From NCBI RefSeq assembly GCF_005217615.1, contig NZ_SZNK01000001.1:5207001-5271000 (forward strand): DNA of 64,000 bases, written 5' to 3'. Made by a program: the position numbers and the translations under genes. Source of the stretch: Brevibacillus antibioticus. Lineage in GTDB: Bacteria; Bacillota; Bacilli; Brevibacillales; Brevibacillaceae. Positions within the stretch are counted from its first letter, which is position 1; each line of letters starts with the position of its first letter. Positions 6,698 through 14,907 of this stretch are shown one piece after another. A model generated the notes under the pieces. It saw only the letters and a list, made by a program, of their open reading frames with translations. It was not told where the DNA came from and did no database searches.

Positions 6698-8233
6698 GTG
6701 GGAATGACCGATCGCTTGGAAATGAGGGCCATGACCAAGAAGTACGGAGATTTTACCGCCAACGACAAGGTGTCGTTCTCACTGGCAGCAGGAGAAGTCC
6801 ACGCGGTTGTCGGGGAAAATGGAGCGGGCAAAACGACACTGATGCGGATGCTGTACGGGATGGAGCAGCCTACATCGGGAGAGATTCTGTTAAACGGCAA
6901 GCCAGTTGTTTTTCGCGGACCAGAGGACGCCATTCGAAATGGAATTGGGATGGTTCACCAGCACTTTATGCTCTTCGGAGAATTCAGTGTGACTGAAAAT
7001 ATCGTGATTGGATATGAGCCGAAGCAGGCGGGTTTTTTCAAAAGAAATGACGCGGAGGACAAGGTGCGGGCGCTGAGTGAGCAGTATCGCATTCCGATAC
7101 ATCCGCAGGCCAAGGTAGCGAATTGCTCGATTGGGGAACAGCAACGGGTCGAAATTCTGAAGGTCCTGTATCAGGGAGCGGATATTATCGTGTTGGACGA
7201 GCCGACCGCTGTCCTTACCCCGCTGGAGGTACGCGACCTGCTGCAAACGATTCGAAACTTGGCAAAGAGCGGCAAGAGCGTCATTTTGATTACACATAAG
7301 TTGCAGGAAGTCATGGAGGTAGCCGATCGTATTACGGTACTGCGCGGAGGCAAAGTGACGGGAACGGTTTCGCGGAATGAGACAAATGCGGATGATTTGG
7401 CAAGATTGATGGTCGGACGAGAATTGCAGGAGCTAGCTGAGCGAGTTCCTCTGGATAAAGGCCCCTTGTTACAGGTGGAGAATCTCTCGGTTCGAGAAAA
7501 GCAGACTCTGCTCGATCAAGTCAGCTTTACCGTACACCACGGGGAAATCGTAGGAATTGCAGGCGTTTCCGGGAATGGACAATCCGAGCTGCTGCAAGCG
7601 ATCAGTGGTTTGCGAGCGGCACTAGAGGGCACGGTGCGGTTAGGCGGCAAGGACGTGACGAACAAATCAGTAGCCACCATTCGGGATGCTGGCTTGGCGC
7701 ATATTCCGGAGGATCGGTACCTGTGGGGAACAGCCAAACTCTCAAGCGTCGAGGAAAATGCGTTGATGGGTTATCAGCGAAAGCCTGCTTACAACCGCCG
7801 CGGCGTCGTTTTGCGGGAGAAATTCCGCCAAGTCGTAAAAGGCTGGGTTGAGCAGTTTGCCATCAAGACAGGCTCCCGACAATTGCAGGAGCTGGCAGGG
7901 AATCTGTCAGGTGGAAATTTGCAAAAGCTGATCGTAGCAAGGGAGCTGGGGCATGAGACCCCGTTTTTAATTGCGGCTGAGCCTACGCGAGGGGTGGATA
8001 TTGGTGCCATGGAGTACATCCATCAGGCCCTGATCGAAAAGCGCAATCAGGGAGACGGGATCTTGCTGGTCTCGTCCGAGTTGTCCGAAATTCTCGCCTT
8101 GTCTGACAGGATTTTGGTCATGTATAAAGGGCGAATCGCTGGAGAGCTTTCACGCCTGGAGGCAACCGAAGAAAAAATCAGCGTGATCATGGCGGGAGGA
8201 AGCATTCATGGCAGCAATCAAAGAGCTATCTAA
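6698..8233 (+). CDS. Nucleoside ABC importer ATP-binding protein (two ABC domains)
   Basis: The product is 511 residues with tandem nucleotide-binding domains, as in sugar and nucleoside importers. Domain 1 has Walker A GENGAGKTT near residue 46, signature CSIGEQQRVEI and Walker B IIVLDEPTAVLTP. Domain 2 has a degenerate P-loop (GVSGNGQSELL), signature NLSGGNLQKLIVAREL and a FLIAAEPTRGVDIG Walker B. In this family one of the two sites is usually weak. ATG 6698 or ATG 6704 could start it; GGGAGTGGG precedes 6704 closely. The 3' end overlaps the first permease gene by 26 bases, which implies translational coupling. It powers uptake of the substrate held by the upstream lipoprotein. Confidence 0.92.
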   Translation: MGMTDRLEMRAMTKKYGDFTANDKVSFSLAAGEVHAVVGENGAGKTTLMRMLYGMEQPTSGEILLNGKPVVFRGPEDAIRNGIGMVHQHFMLFGEFSVTENIVIGYEPKQAGFFKRNDAEDKVRALSEQYRIPIHPQAKVANCSIGEQQRVEILKVLYQGADIIVLDEPTAVLTPLEVRDLLQTIRNLAKSGKSVILITHKLQEVMEVADRITVLRGGKVTGTVSRNETNADDLARLMVGRELQELAERVPLDKGPLLQVENLSVREKQTLLDQVSFTVHHGEIVGIAGVSGNGQSELLQAISGLRAALEGTVRLGGKDVTNKSVATIRDAGLAHIPEDRYLWGTAKLSSVEENALMGYQRKPAYNRRGVVLREKFRQVVKGWVEQFAIKTGSRQLQELAGNLSGGNLQKLIVARELGHETPFLIAAEPTRGVDIGAMEYIHQALIEKRNQGDGILLVSSELSEILALSDRILVMYKGRIAGELSRLEATEEKISVIMAGGSIHGSNQRAI

Positions 8234-9278
8234 GTCATTGGTTCAGCCGTTCTTGGCTGTCGTCATCGGCTTGTTGACCGGGGCGCTGGTCATTGCTGCA
8301 GTTGGCGAATCGATCTTGGGCACCTACCTGGAAATGTGGAAAGGGGCCTTTGGCAGTTTTTATTTCTTTACGTCTACATTAGCGCGAGCTACGCCTATCA
8401 TGCTAATTGCCTTGGGTCTTTCCCTCGCATTTCGGGCAGGGGTATTCAATCTGGGGGCGGAAGGGCAAATGGTGCTGGGTGCCGTAAGTGCTGCGTTAGT
8501 TGCGATCTATTTGCCAGCACCGGGAATGATCAAAATAGTGGCGGGTATTTTCGCAGGAATGGCGGTCGGCGGGTTCTGGGCGTTGTTGCCAGGCTTTATG
8601 GAAGCCCGCTTTCGTATTCCGTTACTCATCTCTACGTTGCTTTTTAACTACATCGCGGTATTGTTTGCGAGTTTTCTCGTGACAGAGCCATTCCGGGATC
8701 GTTCGGGCTCTGCGGCTCTGGCACAGACCGTCATGCTGGAGAAAAGTGCTTGGCTTCCGAAGCTGTTTGCAGGGATGAGCGTACATGCAGGGTTTTTGTT
8801 TGCGATCGTTGCAGCGCTGCTGTTGTTCTGGGTCCTTCGTTTTACCCCATTTGGCTATGAAGTGAAGATGCTGGGTCAAAACTCGCTGTTTGCTCAATAC
8901 GGAGGAATTAATCGGATTCGGGTGATGCTGACCGGGATGTTTGCCAGTGGTGGCTTGGCTGGCTTGGCGGGAACAGTCGAGGTAATGGGGGCGCACTATC
9001 GCTTTGTGGACGGGGCGCTGACTGTACCGGGCTTCGCCTGGACGGGCCTGATGGCAGCTCTGCTTGCGAACTCGCACCCACTTGGCATCATTGTGACTTC
9101 GATCCTGCTTGCTGCTTTTCAGACAGGGGCCATGGGTGTAGAGCGCAATACGGATGTGCCGCTGGAGCTGGCAAGTGTTATACAAGCCGTATTGATTTTG
9201 TTCATCTCCGCCAAGTTCAGCTACGACTGGTGGAAAAAGCGGAAGGCAAAAGGAGGGGAATCGCATGGAGCTCTTTGA
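8208..9278 (+). CDS. Nucleoside ABC importer permease 1
   Basis: The product is 356 residues and nearly all hydrophobic, with about ten membrane segments. It has the BPD_transp_2 pattern of the branched-chain/nucleoside group, including GLSLAFRAGVFNLGAEGQM near residue 73, a conserved signature of nucleoside permeases (NIGAEGQ-like). It resembles B. subtilis YufP/NupP. It starts inside the ATPase gene with AGGAGG upstream and overlaps the next permease gene by 14 bases. The two permeases should form a heterodimeric channel in the membrane. Confidence 0.9.
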   Translation: MAAIKELSKSLVQPFLAVVIGLLTGALVIAAVGESILGTYLEMWKGAFGSFYFFTSTLARATPIMLIALGLSLAFRAGVFNLGAEGQMVLGAVSAALVAIYLPAPGMIKIVAGIFAGMAVGGFWALLPGFMEARFRIPLLISTLLFNYIAVLFASFLVTEPFRDRSGSAALAQTVMLEKSAWLPKLFAGMSVHAGFLFAIVAALLLFWVLRFTPFGYEVKMLGQNSLFAQYGGINRIRVMLTGMFASGGLAGLAGTVEVMGAHYRFVDGALTVPGFAWTGLMAALLANSHPLGIIVTSILLAAFQTGAMGVERNTDVPLELASVIQAVLILFISAKFSYDWWKKRKAKGGESHGAL

Positions 9279-10179
9279 TTGGTCCCTCCTCAGTTCTACC
9301 ATTCGGATGGTCACGCCGATCTTGTTGGCAGCTTTGGGTGGAGCGCTCTGCGCACGTGTCGGGATTTTTAATGTTGGCTTGGAGGGATTGGTACTGGTCG
9401 GTGCCTTTTCCGCGATTGTCGGCAATCATTTTACCGGGAATCTCTTTCTGGCTGTTTTGATTGCAGCGCTGGCTAGCATTGTCTTTTCTCTCTTATTCGC
9501 GTACATGACGATCAAGCTTAGGGCGAATGAAATCGTCGTCGGTGTGGCGATTAACTTTCTCGCACTGGGGTTGACGACATTTGCACTACGGGCGATCTTC
9601 GGTGTCAAAGGGGCGTTTTACGATAAGGATATGGTTGGCTTGCCAACCGTCGAGATTCCTTTCATTCACGATATTCCGGTCATCGGCGGTATTGTCTCTG
9701 GTCATTCGCCGCTCGTGTATTTTGCGTTTTTGGCTGCGATTTTGTTGTATGTGTTCTTTTATCGGACGGTTACGGGCTTCCGCGTCCTCGCAGTTGGTCT
9801 GAATCCCGTTGCGGCTCGCAGTCTCGGTCTGAAAGTGACGGGACTTCAGATGCTGGCGATTGTGATGAGTGGCGCATTGTGCGGGGTTGCAGGGGCACAG
9901 CTTTCACTGGGGCAAGTCACGATGTTTACAGAAGGTATGACGGCTGGTCGAGGCTTTATCGCATTGGTAGCGATGATGATGGGGCAGTCGCATCCACTCG
10001 GTATTTTGGCTTCGAGCCTTTTGTTTGGATTGATGGATGCCCTTAGTATTCGATTGCAGGGCTTTTCGCTTCCGACTCAGTTCACTGCCATGCTGCCATA
10101 CGTGCTGACGATTGTGGCGATGTTCTTCTTGAAGAACAAGAGTCAGATCGGCAGCGCCCATCAGCAGAGCACCCGTTAA
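9265..10179 (+). CDS. Nucleoside ABC importer permease 2
   Basis: The product is 304 residues with about eight to ten membrane segments and the companion signature CARVGIFNVGLEGLVLVGAF near residue 31. It resembles YufQ/NupQ of B. subtilis. AGGAGGGG overlaps the end of permease 1 and precedes ATG 9265. The pair, with the double ATPase and the lipoprotein, makes a complete type of importer usually specific for nucleosides. Confidence 0.9.
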   Translation: MELFDWSLLSSTIRMVTPILLAALGGALCARVGIFNVGLEGLVLVGAFSAIVGNHFTGNLFLAVLIAALASIVFSLLFAYMTIKLRANEIVVGVAINFLALGLTTFALRAIFGVKGAFYDKDMVGLPTVEIPFIHDIPVIGGIVSGHSPLVYFAFLAAILLYVFFYRTVTGFRVLAVGLNPVAARSLGLKVTGLQMLAIVMSGALCGVAGAQLSLGQVTMFTEGMTAGRGFIALVAMMMGQSHPLGILASSLLFGLMDALSIRLQGFSLPTQFTAMLPYVLTIVAMFFLKNKSQIGSAHQQSTR

Positions 10180-10220
10180 ACACAGGCCATATAGACAGCG
10201 TAGACAGGGGGAAATGCGAT

Positions 10221-10886
10221 ATGAACAAGGCGGATCGGATCAAAAAAATGAAAGTACCCGCCCTAGTGGAACCGGAACTCGCCAGACGACTTCCGCCAGG
10301 ACAAATCCTGACAGAGCGTTTTCCCATTTTGCATGAGGGAGACGTGCCGGTGTATGACATGAACGAATGGACGCTGCGCGTTTTCGGTGAGGTAGATCGG
10401 GAAGTGACGCTCTCCTACGAAGAGATCATGGCGATGCCGCAGGTGACAGTGACGAGCGACATTCATTGCGTGACGCGCTGGTCGCGTTTTGACAATGCGT
10501 TTACAGGCGTGCGTTTTCGTGATTTTCTACAGGCGATTGGCGTGACTCCTCAGGCGAACTTCGTCATGCTGCACGGTGATCACAACTATACCGCCAATGT
10601 GCCGCTCGTTGATTTGGAGCGTGATGATGTGCTGCTGGCTCACTCCTTTGATGGAGAGCGACTGACGGACAAGCACGGCTGGCCGCTTCGCCTGGTTGTT
10701 CCACATCTGTATTTCTGGAAAAGCGTGAAGTGGATCAGAGGAATTGAATTTATGACGGAAAACAAGCCCGGCTTCTGGGAGCAAAATGGTTTTCACCTGA
10801 TCGCAGACCCGTTTCGTGAAGAGCGGTTCTCGGGTGAAGTATTGCCGATCCCAGAGGATGAGTGGGAGAAAAAGGAGTTCGATTGA
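10221..10886 (+). CDS. Sulfite-oxidase-like molybdopterin oxidoreductase
   Basis: The product is 221 residues consisting of the Moco-binding SUOX domain without a Tat or secretion signal, so it is cytoplasmic. SDIHCVTRWSRFDNAFTGV holds the conserved Cys (about residue 83) that coordinates molybdenum. FVMLHGDHNYTANVPL, HGWPLRLVVPHLYFWKSVKW and ITEF-like C-terminal elements match the YuiH group of sulfite oxidase-like enzymes. The dimerisation domain of true sulfite oxidase is absent. GGGGG precedes ATG 10221, and it lies 41 bases after the permease gene in the same run. Some relatives (MsrP) reduce methionine sulfoxide, which would fit an S-box operon, but the substrate is unknown. Confidence 0.85.
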   Translation: MNKADRIKKMKVPALVEPELARRLPPGQILTERFPILHEGDVPVYDMNEWTLRVFGEVDREVTLSYEEIMAMPQVTVTSDIHCVTRWSRFDNAFTGVRFRDFLQAIGVTPQANFVMLHGDHNYTANVPLVDLERDDVLLAHSFDGERLTDKHGWPLRLVVPHLYFWKSVKWIRGIEFMTENKPGFWEQNGFHLIADPFREERFSGEVLPIPEDEWEKKEFD

Positions 10887-10887
10887 G

Positions 10888-11613
10888 ATGTTGACGAATC
10901 TAAAGGTAGATCCAGAACAACTGCCCAAGCGCGTCATCGTGTGCGGTGATCCAAAACGTGCAGCCTTGATTGCATCGAAACTCGACGATCAGCGTCAAAT
11001 CGGGGAAAACCGCGAGTATCACAGCTATGCGGGTACGTGGAAAGGTGTCGAGGTAGCGGTAGTGAGCCATGGGGTAGGTGCACCGGGAGCAGCCGTATGC
11101 TTCGAGGAGCTGGCGAAGGGCGGCGTTCAGGTCATCATTCGCGTAGGAACTGCCGGGTCATACCAAAAGGAAATCGAGACAGGTAGCCTCGTCATCAGCT
11201 CCGCAGCCGTTCGCCAAGACGGCTTGACCAGTCAATTGGTTCCGGCAGGCTTCCCGGCTGTTGCCAATCGCCATGTCGTGGACGCGCTTGTACAAGCAGC
11301 AGGAGCAAACGCATCAGACTTGAAGGTATTCGAAGGAATCACGCTGACACTCGATGTCTTTTACATTGGGGTGCTGGAATTCCCGCACAAGCTGTACCAA
11401 AAAGCCGGCGTTTTGGCAGTCGAGATGGAAAACACCGCTCTCTTCGTAATTGCGGCGCTTCGCGGTATGAGGGCAGGCTCTATTTTGGCAATTGACGGAT
11501 ATGCAGATGCAGACTTGCTCGACTCGTATAACCCGCACACCGATGTAATGGCAAAAGCCATCGAAGCAGAAGCGTTGATCGCATTGGATGCAGTCATTGC
11601 CGTTTCCCAGTAA
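10888..11613 (+). CDS. Nucleoside phosphorylase (PNP/UDP family)
   Basis: The product is 241 residues, the usual size. Motifs: VIVCGDPKRAALIASKL (phosphate-side loop), VSHGVGAPGAAVCFEEL, IIRVGTAGSY, and VEMENTALFVIAALRGM with the ribose-binding Met-Glu pair, plus Asp near LAIDGYAD for the base. The start is ATG 10888, one base after the previous stop with AAAGGAG upstream; an earlier in-frame ATG lies inside the previous gene. It cleaves nucleosides to base and ribose-1-phosphate, most like uridine phosphorylase, though methylthioadenosine phosphorolysis or hydrolysis cannot be excluded. It is the last gene of the S-box-led importer operon and would process imported nucleoside. Confidence 0.88.
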   Translation: MLTNLKVDPEQLPKRVIVCGDPKRAALIASKLDDQRQIGENREYHSYAGTWKGVEVAVVSHGVGAPGAAVCFEELAKGGVQVIIRVGTAGSYQKEIETGSLVISSAAVRQDGLTSQLVPAGFPAVANRHVVDALVQAAGANASDLKVFEGITLTLDVFYIGVLEFPHKLYQKAGVLAVEMENTALFVIAALRGMRAGSILAIDGYADADLLDSYNPHTDVMAKAIEAEALIALDAVIAVSQ

Positions 11614-11623
11614 AAATAGGTAA

Positions 11624-11656
11624 GCCCAGGACGGTTTAAAGGTCCTGGGCGTTTTT
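11624..11656 (+). terminator. Terminator of the nucleoside importer operon
   Basis: Perfect 9-base arms GCCCAGGAC/GTCCTGGGC at 11624-11632 and 11642-11650, then GTTTTTG. Confidence 0.9.
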
Positions 11657-11691
11657 GTAGTTTTAAAAGGTATCGCTGAGCCAATAAAGCT

Positions 11692-11910
11692 GGTGAGAAG
11701 AAAAAGCACAGAGCTCGTAGACCTTGACAACGCCTACCCAGTCGGAACTTCAAAAAGGGGACCCGCTTGTCGAACACTTCTTCTAAGAGAAACTTCCGCC
11801 CGTAGGGTGGCTTTGGCTCGACGGTCCCCTTTTTGAAGTGTAGACGGACAGTCCACTCCCTCTTGCGGGCGTGTCAGAGTCGAAGAGAACTGTGCTTTTT
11901 CTTCTCCTCC
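11692..11910 (-). repeat. Nested inverted-repeat element, copy A
   Basis: The outer arms 11695-11711 and 11890-11906 are a perfect 17-bp inverted pair. The inner arms 11747-11763 and 11823-11839 are another perfect 17-bp pair. Between the right-hand arms, on the minus strand, lies a core reading CGCAAGAGGGAGTGGACTG followed by TCCG (11845-11871 overall). Copies B (29348-29553) and C (50842-51053) have the same plan and a matching core but different arm sequences. No open frame. Confidence 0.8.
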
Positions 11911-11935
11911 ACTATGCTGACTCAAACCAAAGTGA

Positions 11936-12262
11936 TCATTCCTCGTTAAAACGATCCAGCATAGAAATCGTATCAATCAGATGATTGTTAAAAATTTGTC
12001 TGGCCACACCCAATAGCTCAATGATCATCGGATCACGCAGTGAGTAGGTGACTTTGTTTCCGTCCTTCGTTCCGTACACGATATTGTTGTTCCGCAAAAT
12101 AGCGAGCTGTTGGGAAACAGCGGAGCCTTCACTCCCGATGAGCGTCTGAAGCTCGTTTACATTCTTATCTCCTTCCGCCAGCAGTTCCAGAATCCGAATC
12201 CGCAGGGGATGACCCAACGCCTTGAAAAAATTTGCTTTAAATTGTTGTAGTTCCAAATTCAA
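11936..12262 (-). CDS. ArsR/SmtB-family transcriptional regulator
   Basis: The product is 108 residues with a winged helix: FKALGHPLRIRILELLAEG, then VNELQTLIGSEGSAVSQQLA as recognition helix and NNNIVYGTKDGNKVTYSL as wing. It contains no cysteine, so it is not a thiol-based arsenic, cadmium or persulfide sensor. The start is TTG 12262 with GGAGG nine bases upstream. It lies 24 bases downstream of the SulP gene on the same strand, an arrangement seen where the regulator controls its own transporter operon. The signal it senses is unknown. Confidence 0.85.
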   Translation of the reverse strand: MNLELQQFKANFFKALGHPLRIRILELLAEGDKNVNELQTLIGSEGSAVSQQLAILRNNNIVYGTKDGNKVTYSLRDPMIIELLGVARQIFNNHLIDTISMLDRFNEE

Positions 12263-12286
12263 TGATAGGTTCCTCCAATCGTAACA

Positions 12287-14011
12287 TCATGTGGAAGTTT
12301 CAGTAGGAGTGGACAGGCGCGTGCATTCGCGGAAGGCAAAATGCTTGCATCCGAGGCACTTCCCAGTATCAAGAAGACTGAGGGCATACGCGATCGCGTC
12401 TCCAGTATGAGCAAAAAAGTGAGCTTCGCCTACGAAGTCATATAGTCCCGTACGCTGCAAGATTTTCTTGGGGCCAGATTGGATTCCGGAAAAAAGGACT
12501 GTTGTCCCTTGGTCCATACATTGTTTCACAATCCGGGACAAATTCGCTTCCCCGGTCATGTCCATCAGGGGGACTTTTCCCATCCGCAGCAGCAATACCT
12601 TTGGATGTCGCTGAAGGGTTTGCATAAGGGAGCTTTCAAACAAGTCGGCATCCCCGAAAAACAGCGGCCCCTCAATCGTGTAGATGCTGATTTGCGGGCA
12701 ATCGTGACCCTCGGTAACCATATGCGGCATGACTTTGTCGTTCTTGGAAGAGGGATCAGGCAGCACCTGAGCTACCCGTAAGCTATCACGCGTTCGTTTG
12801 ACAAACAACAGGATAGACAGCACCAACCCCACTTCAATTGCGACGGTTAAATTGGTGAAAACGGTCAAAAGGAAGGTGAGCACCAGCACAAAAGAATCGC
12901 TCGTCTTTGCTTTTAGCATGTGGGCAAATTCCTTGCGCTCACTCATATTCCAGGCAACCAGCATCAAGATCGGCGCCATACTCGCCAACGGAATATGCGA
13001 GGCGTAAGGGGCAAACAGTACCAAGATGAGCAAAACGACCAGACCATGAATGATGCCAGACATGGGGGATGTTGCCCCGGTTCGAATGTTAGTGGCTGTT
13101 CTCGCAATCGCGCCAGTAGCCGGAATTCCCCCAAATAACGGGGTCACGATGTTGGCAATTCCTTGGCCGATTAATTCCCGGTTGCTGTTGTGGCGACTGC
13201 GTGTCATCCCATCGGCGACGACAGCCGATAATAAAGACTCTATCGCTCCTAGTATAGCAATGATCAGGGCTGGACTCAGTAACTTTTGGACACGTTCCCA
13301 TGTGATTTCAGGAAAATAAAAGCCGGGTAATGTACTCGGTATCTCTCCAAAGGTAGAGCCAATCGTCGCTACCTTTCCTTCCAAAAAGAGGACAGAAACG
13401 ACACTAGAGACTACGAGTCCGACGAGAGAGGCCGGTATGCTTCGGAAGAATCGGGGAGTCACCAAAATAAGGGCGAGACTCAAAATCGCAATGGCAACGC
13501 TGTATAGATGAATCGTGTTCAGATGAAGGACGATTTCCCCCATGTTGGACAAAAAATCCTCGTGTCTTTGCAGCTGCTCCAGGCCGAGAAAATTGGCAAT
13601 TTGACCGGAGAAGATGATAACGGCAATCCCCGAAGTGAATCCGATGATGACGGGGCGCGGAATGAATTTGATCAGCCCTCCCAGCCGTAGAACCCCCATG
13701 AGAACAAGGAGAATCCCTGCCATGAATCCAGCGAGGAGCAAGTCTGCATAACCGTATTGCATGACGATTGCAAATAATATCGGGATAAAAGCGCCTGTAG
13801 GTCCTCCGATTTGATAGCGGGAACCGCCAAAGAGAGAAATCAATATTCCGGCGATAATGGTTGTGTAGATCCCGTACTCAGGCTTTACTCCGGAGGCGAT
13901 AGCAAATGCCATCCCCAATGGTATGGCGATAATGCCGACGATTAACCCTGATACACAGTCTTTTCGAAAGGAAACGAGATCGTAGCCTTCGAATCTTGGT
14001 GCCCACTTCAT
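12287..14011 (-). CDS. SulP-family anion transporter with STAS domain
   Basis: The product is 574 residues. Residues from about 10 to 400 are the SLC26/SulP membrane domain with 12-14 segments (LIVGIIAIPLGMAFAIASG, then GGSRYQIGGPTGAFIPILFA near residue 70). About 440-550 is a cytoplasmic STAS domain (IYTIEGPLFFGDADLFESSL). The protein ends in a Cys-bearing tail, CLGCKHFAFREC. The start is ATG 14011 with AAGAAGG upstream; a longer frame to 14140 lacks a ribosome site. Family members carry sulfate, bicarbonate or other anions; specificity is not visible. It is followed by the ArsR gene, which may regulate it. An AT-rich repeat, TTTGATTATTTGAATAT near 14043-14059, lies upstream and could be an operator. 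Confidence 0.88.
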   Translation of the reverse strand: MKWAPRFEGYDLVSFRKDCVSGLIVGIIAIPLGMAFAIASGVKPEYGIYTTIIAGILISLFGGSRYQIGGPTGAFIPILFAIVMQYGYADLLLAGFMAGILLVLMGVLRLGGLIKFIPRPVIIGFTSGIAVIIFSGQIANFLGLEQLQRHEDFLSNMGEIVLHLNTIHLYSVAIAILSLALILVTPRFFRSIPASLVGLVVSSVVSVLFLEGKVATIGSTFGEIPSTLPGFYFPEITWERVQKLLSPALIIAILGAIESLLSAVVADGMTRSRHNSNRELIGQGIANIVTPLFGGIPATGAIARTATNIRTGATSPMSGIIHGLVVLLILVLFAPYASHIPLASMAPILMLVAWNMSERKEFAHMLKAKTSDSFVLVLTFLLTVFTNLTVAIEVGLVLSILLFVKRTRDSLRVAQVLPDPSSKNDKVMPHMVTEGHDCPQISIYTIEGPLFFGDADLFESSLMQTLQRHPKVLLLRMGKVPLMDMTGEANLSRIVKQCMDQGTTVLFSGIQSGPKKILQRTGLYDFVGEAHFFAHTGDAIAYALSLLDTGKCLGCKHFAFRECTRLSTPTETST

Positions 14012-14199
14012 GATTGCAACCCTTCTTTTCGTATTTTCGAATATTTGATTATTTGAATATAGATGGATCATACATCTGCTCTTCGGTTCCGTCAATTCCA
14101 TCCTTACATGAACTTTTCGGTTTATTAACATTCCCTTCAAGATTCCTTAACGCTCGTACAGTACTATTCAAAGTAACAAGTGAACACATCCCTTCGGTT

Positions 14200-14285
14200 G
14201 GAGCCATGGAGAAACCCCCGACAGCTTTCCAAGCACTTTCATCGAGAGTTCTTTGGCATTGTCATGTCGCAGGGTTTTTTGTCTT
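14200..14285 (+). promoter_or_regulatory. Leader terminator of glpP (probable GlpP antitermination target)
   Basis: AAACCCCCGACA at 14212-14223 pairs with TGTCGCAGGGTTT at 14265-14277 and is followed by a T run, about 30 bases before the GlpP start. In Bacillus, GlpP with glycerol-3-phosphate binds such leaders and prevents termination, so this operon is probably autoregulated by glycerol-3-phosphate. Confidence 0.65.
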
Positions 14286-14307
14286 GGGCATAAGGAGGCT
14301 TAAGCGA

Positions 14308-14907
14308 GTGAACCAGGAACAATTTCATGCAAGACTGGCACAGTACAAGCTGATCGCTTCCGTAAAAGAAGCGAAGTATCTAGAAAAAGCGGCAGAGGCA
14401 AATTTGAGTGCTGTAGTGCTCTCGATTGGCAACATTGGTGTGATCAAGGGCTACGTGGATTATTTTAAGTCGAAGAATATCCCTGTATTCCTTCATCTGG
14501 AGCGGATAGGCGGAATCAGTCATGACCGGGAAGGCATCGCATTTCTGGCGCATTACGTCAAGCCAGACGGAATCGTCACTACGCGCAACACACTCGTCAA
14601 GCTGGCGAAAAAGCAAGGCCTGCTGACGATTCAGCGCTTGTTTATGGTCGATAGCGACTCAATTAAATCAGGCTTAACTTCCCTGCAAGATACACAGCCT
14701 GACGCTGTTGAGCTGATGCCTGGTTTACTGCCGGAGTTTATCGAAGAATTTCGTAGTGTGATCGATACCCCGATCATTTCTGGCGGGCTGATTCGCAAGC
14801 GGGAACAGATGGAGGAAGTATTAAAGCATGGAGCGACAGCTGTCTCAGTCGGAAGTCCCCTGCTGTGGAAGGAGTGTAAGACCCTTGATTCAAGCGTTGT
14901 TATTTGA
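14308..14907 (+). CDS. glpP: Glycerol-3-phosphate responsive antiterminator GlpP
   Basis: The product is 199 residues. The start is GTG 14308, 10 bases after AAGGAGG; the longer upstream frame crosses the leader terminator. The sequence shows the GlpP TIM-barrel-like fold: VVLSIGNIGVIKGYVDYFK, then PVFLHLERIGGISHDREGI, DGIVTTRNTLVKLAKKQGL, DAVELMPGLLPEFIEEF and IISGGLIRKREQ with AVSVGSPLLW at the end. GlpP is a cytosolic RNA-binding protein that, with glycerol-3-phosphate, stops termination in leaders of glycerol genes. Here it heads an operon for glycerophosphodiester uptake and hydrolysis, which generates exactly that signal. The end overlaps the next gene by 23 bases. Confidence 0.92.
   Translation: MNQEQFHARLAQYKLIASVKEAKYLEKAAEANLSAVVLSIGNIGVIKGYVDYFKSKNIPVFLHLERIGGISHDREGIAFLAHYVKPDGIVTTRNTLVKLAKKQGLLTIQRLFMVDSDSIKSGLTSLQDTQPDAVELMPGLLPEFIEEFRSVIDTPIISGGLIRKREQMEEVLKHGATAVSVGSPLLWKECKTLDSSVVI

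Noticed and set aside
8622-9425. Minus-strand open frame of 267 codons across the two nucleoside permeases
   Set aside because: Shadow of membrane protein codons; no start site and no domain.
11692-11910. Possible CRISPR or tandem repeat
   Set aside because: The repeats are inverted and nested, not regularly spaced direct repeats, and no cas genes are near.
14038-14060. ArsR-type operator upstream of the SulP gene
   Set aside because: The AT-rich stretch has repeated TTTGA/TTGAA words but is not a clean palindrome, so I did not list it as a site.
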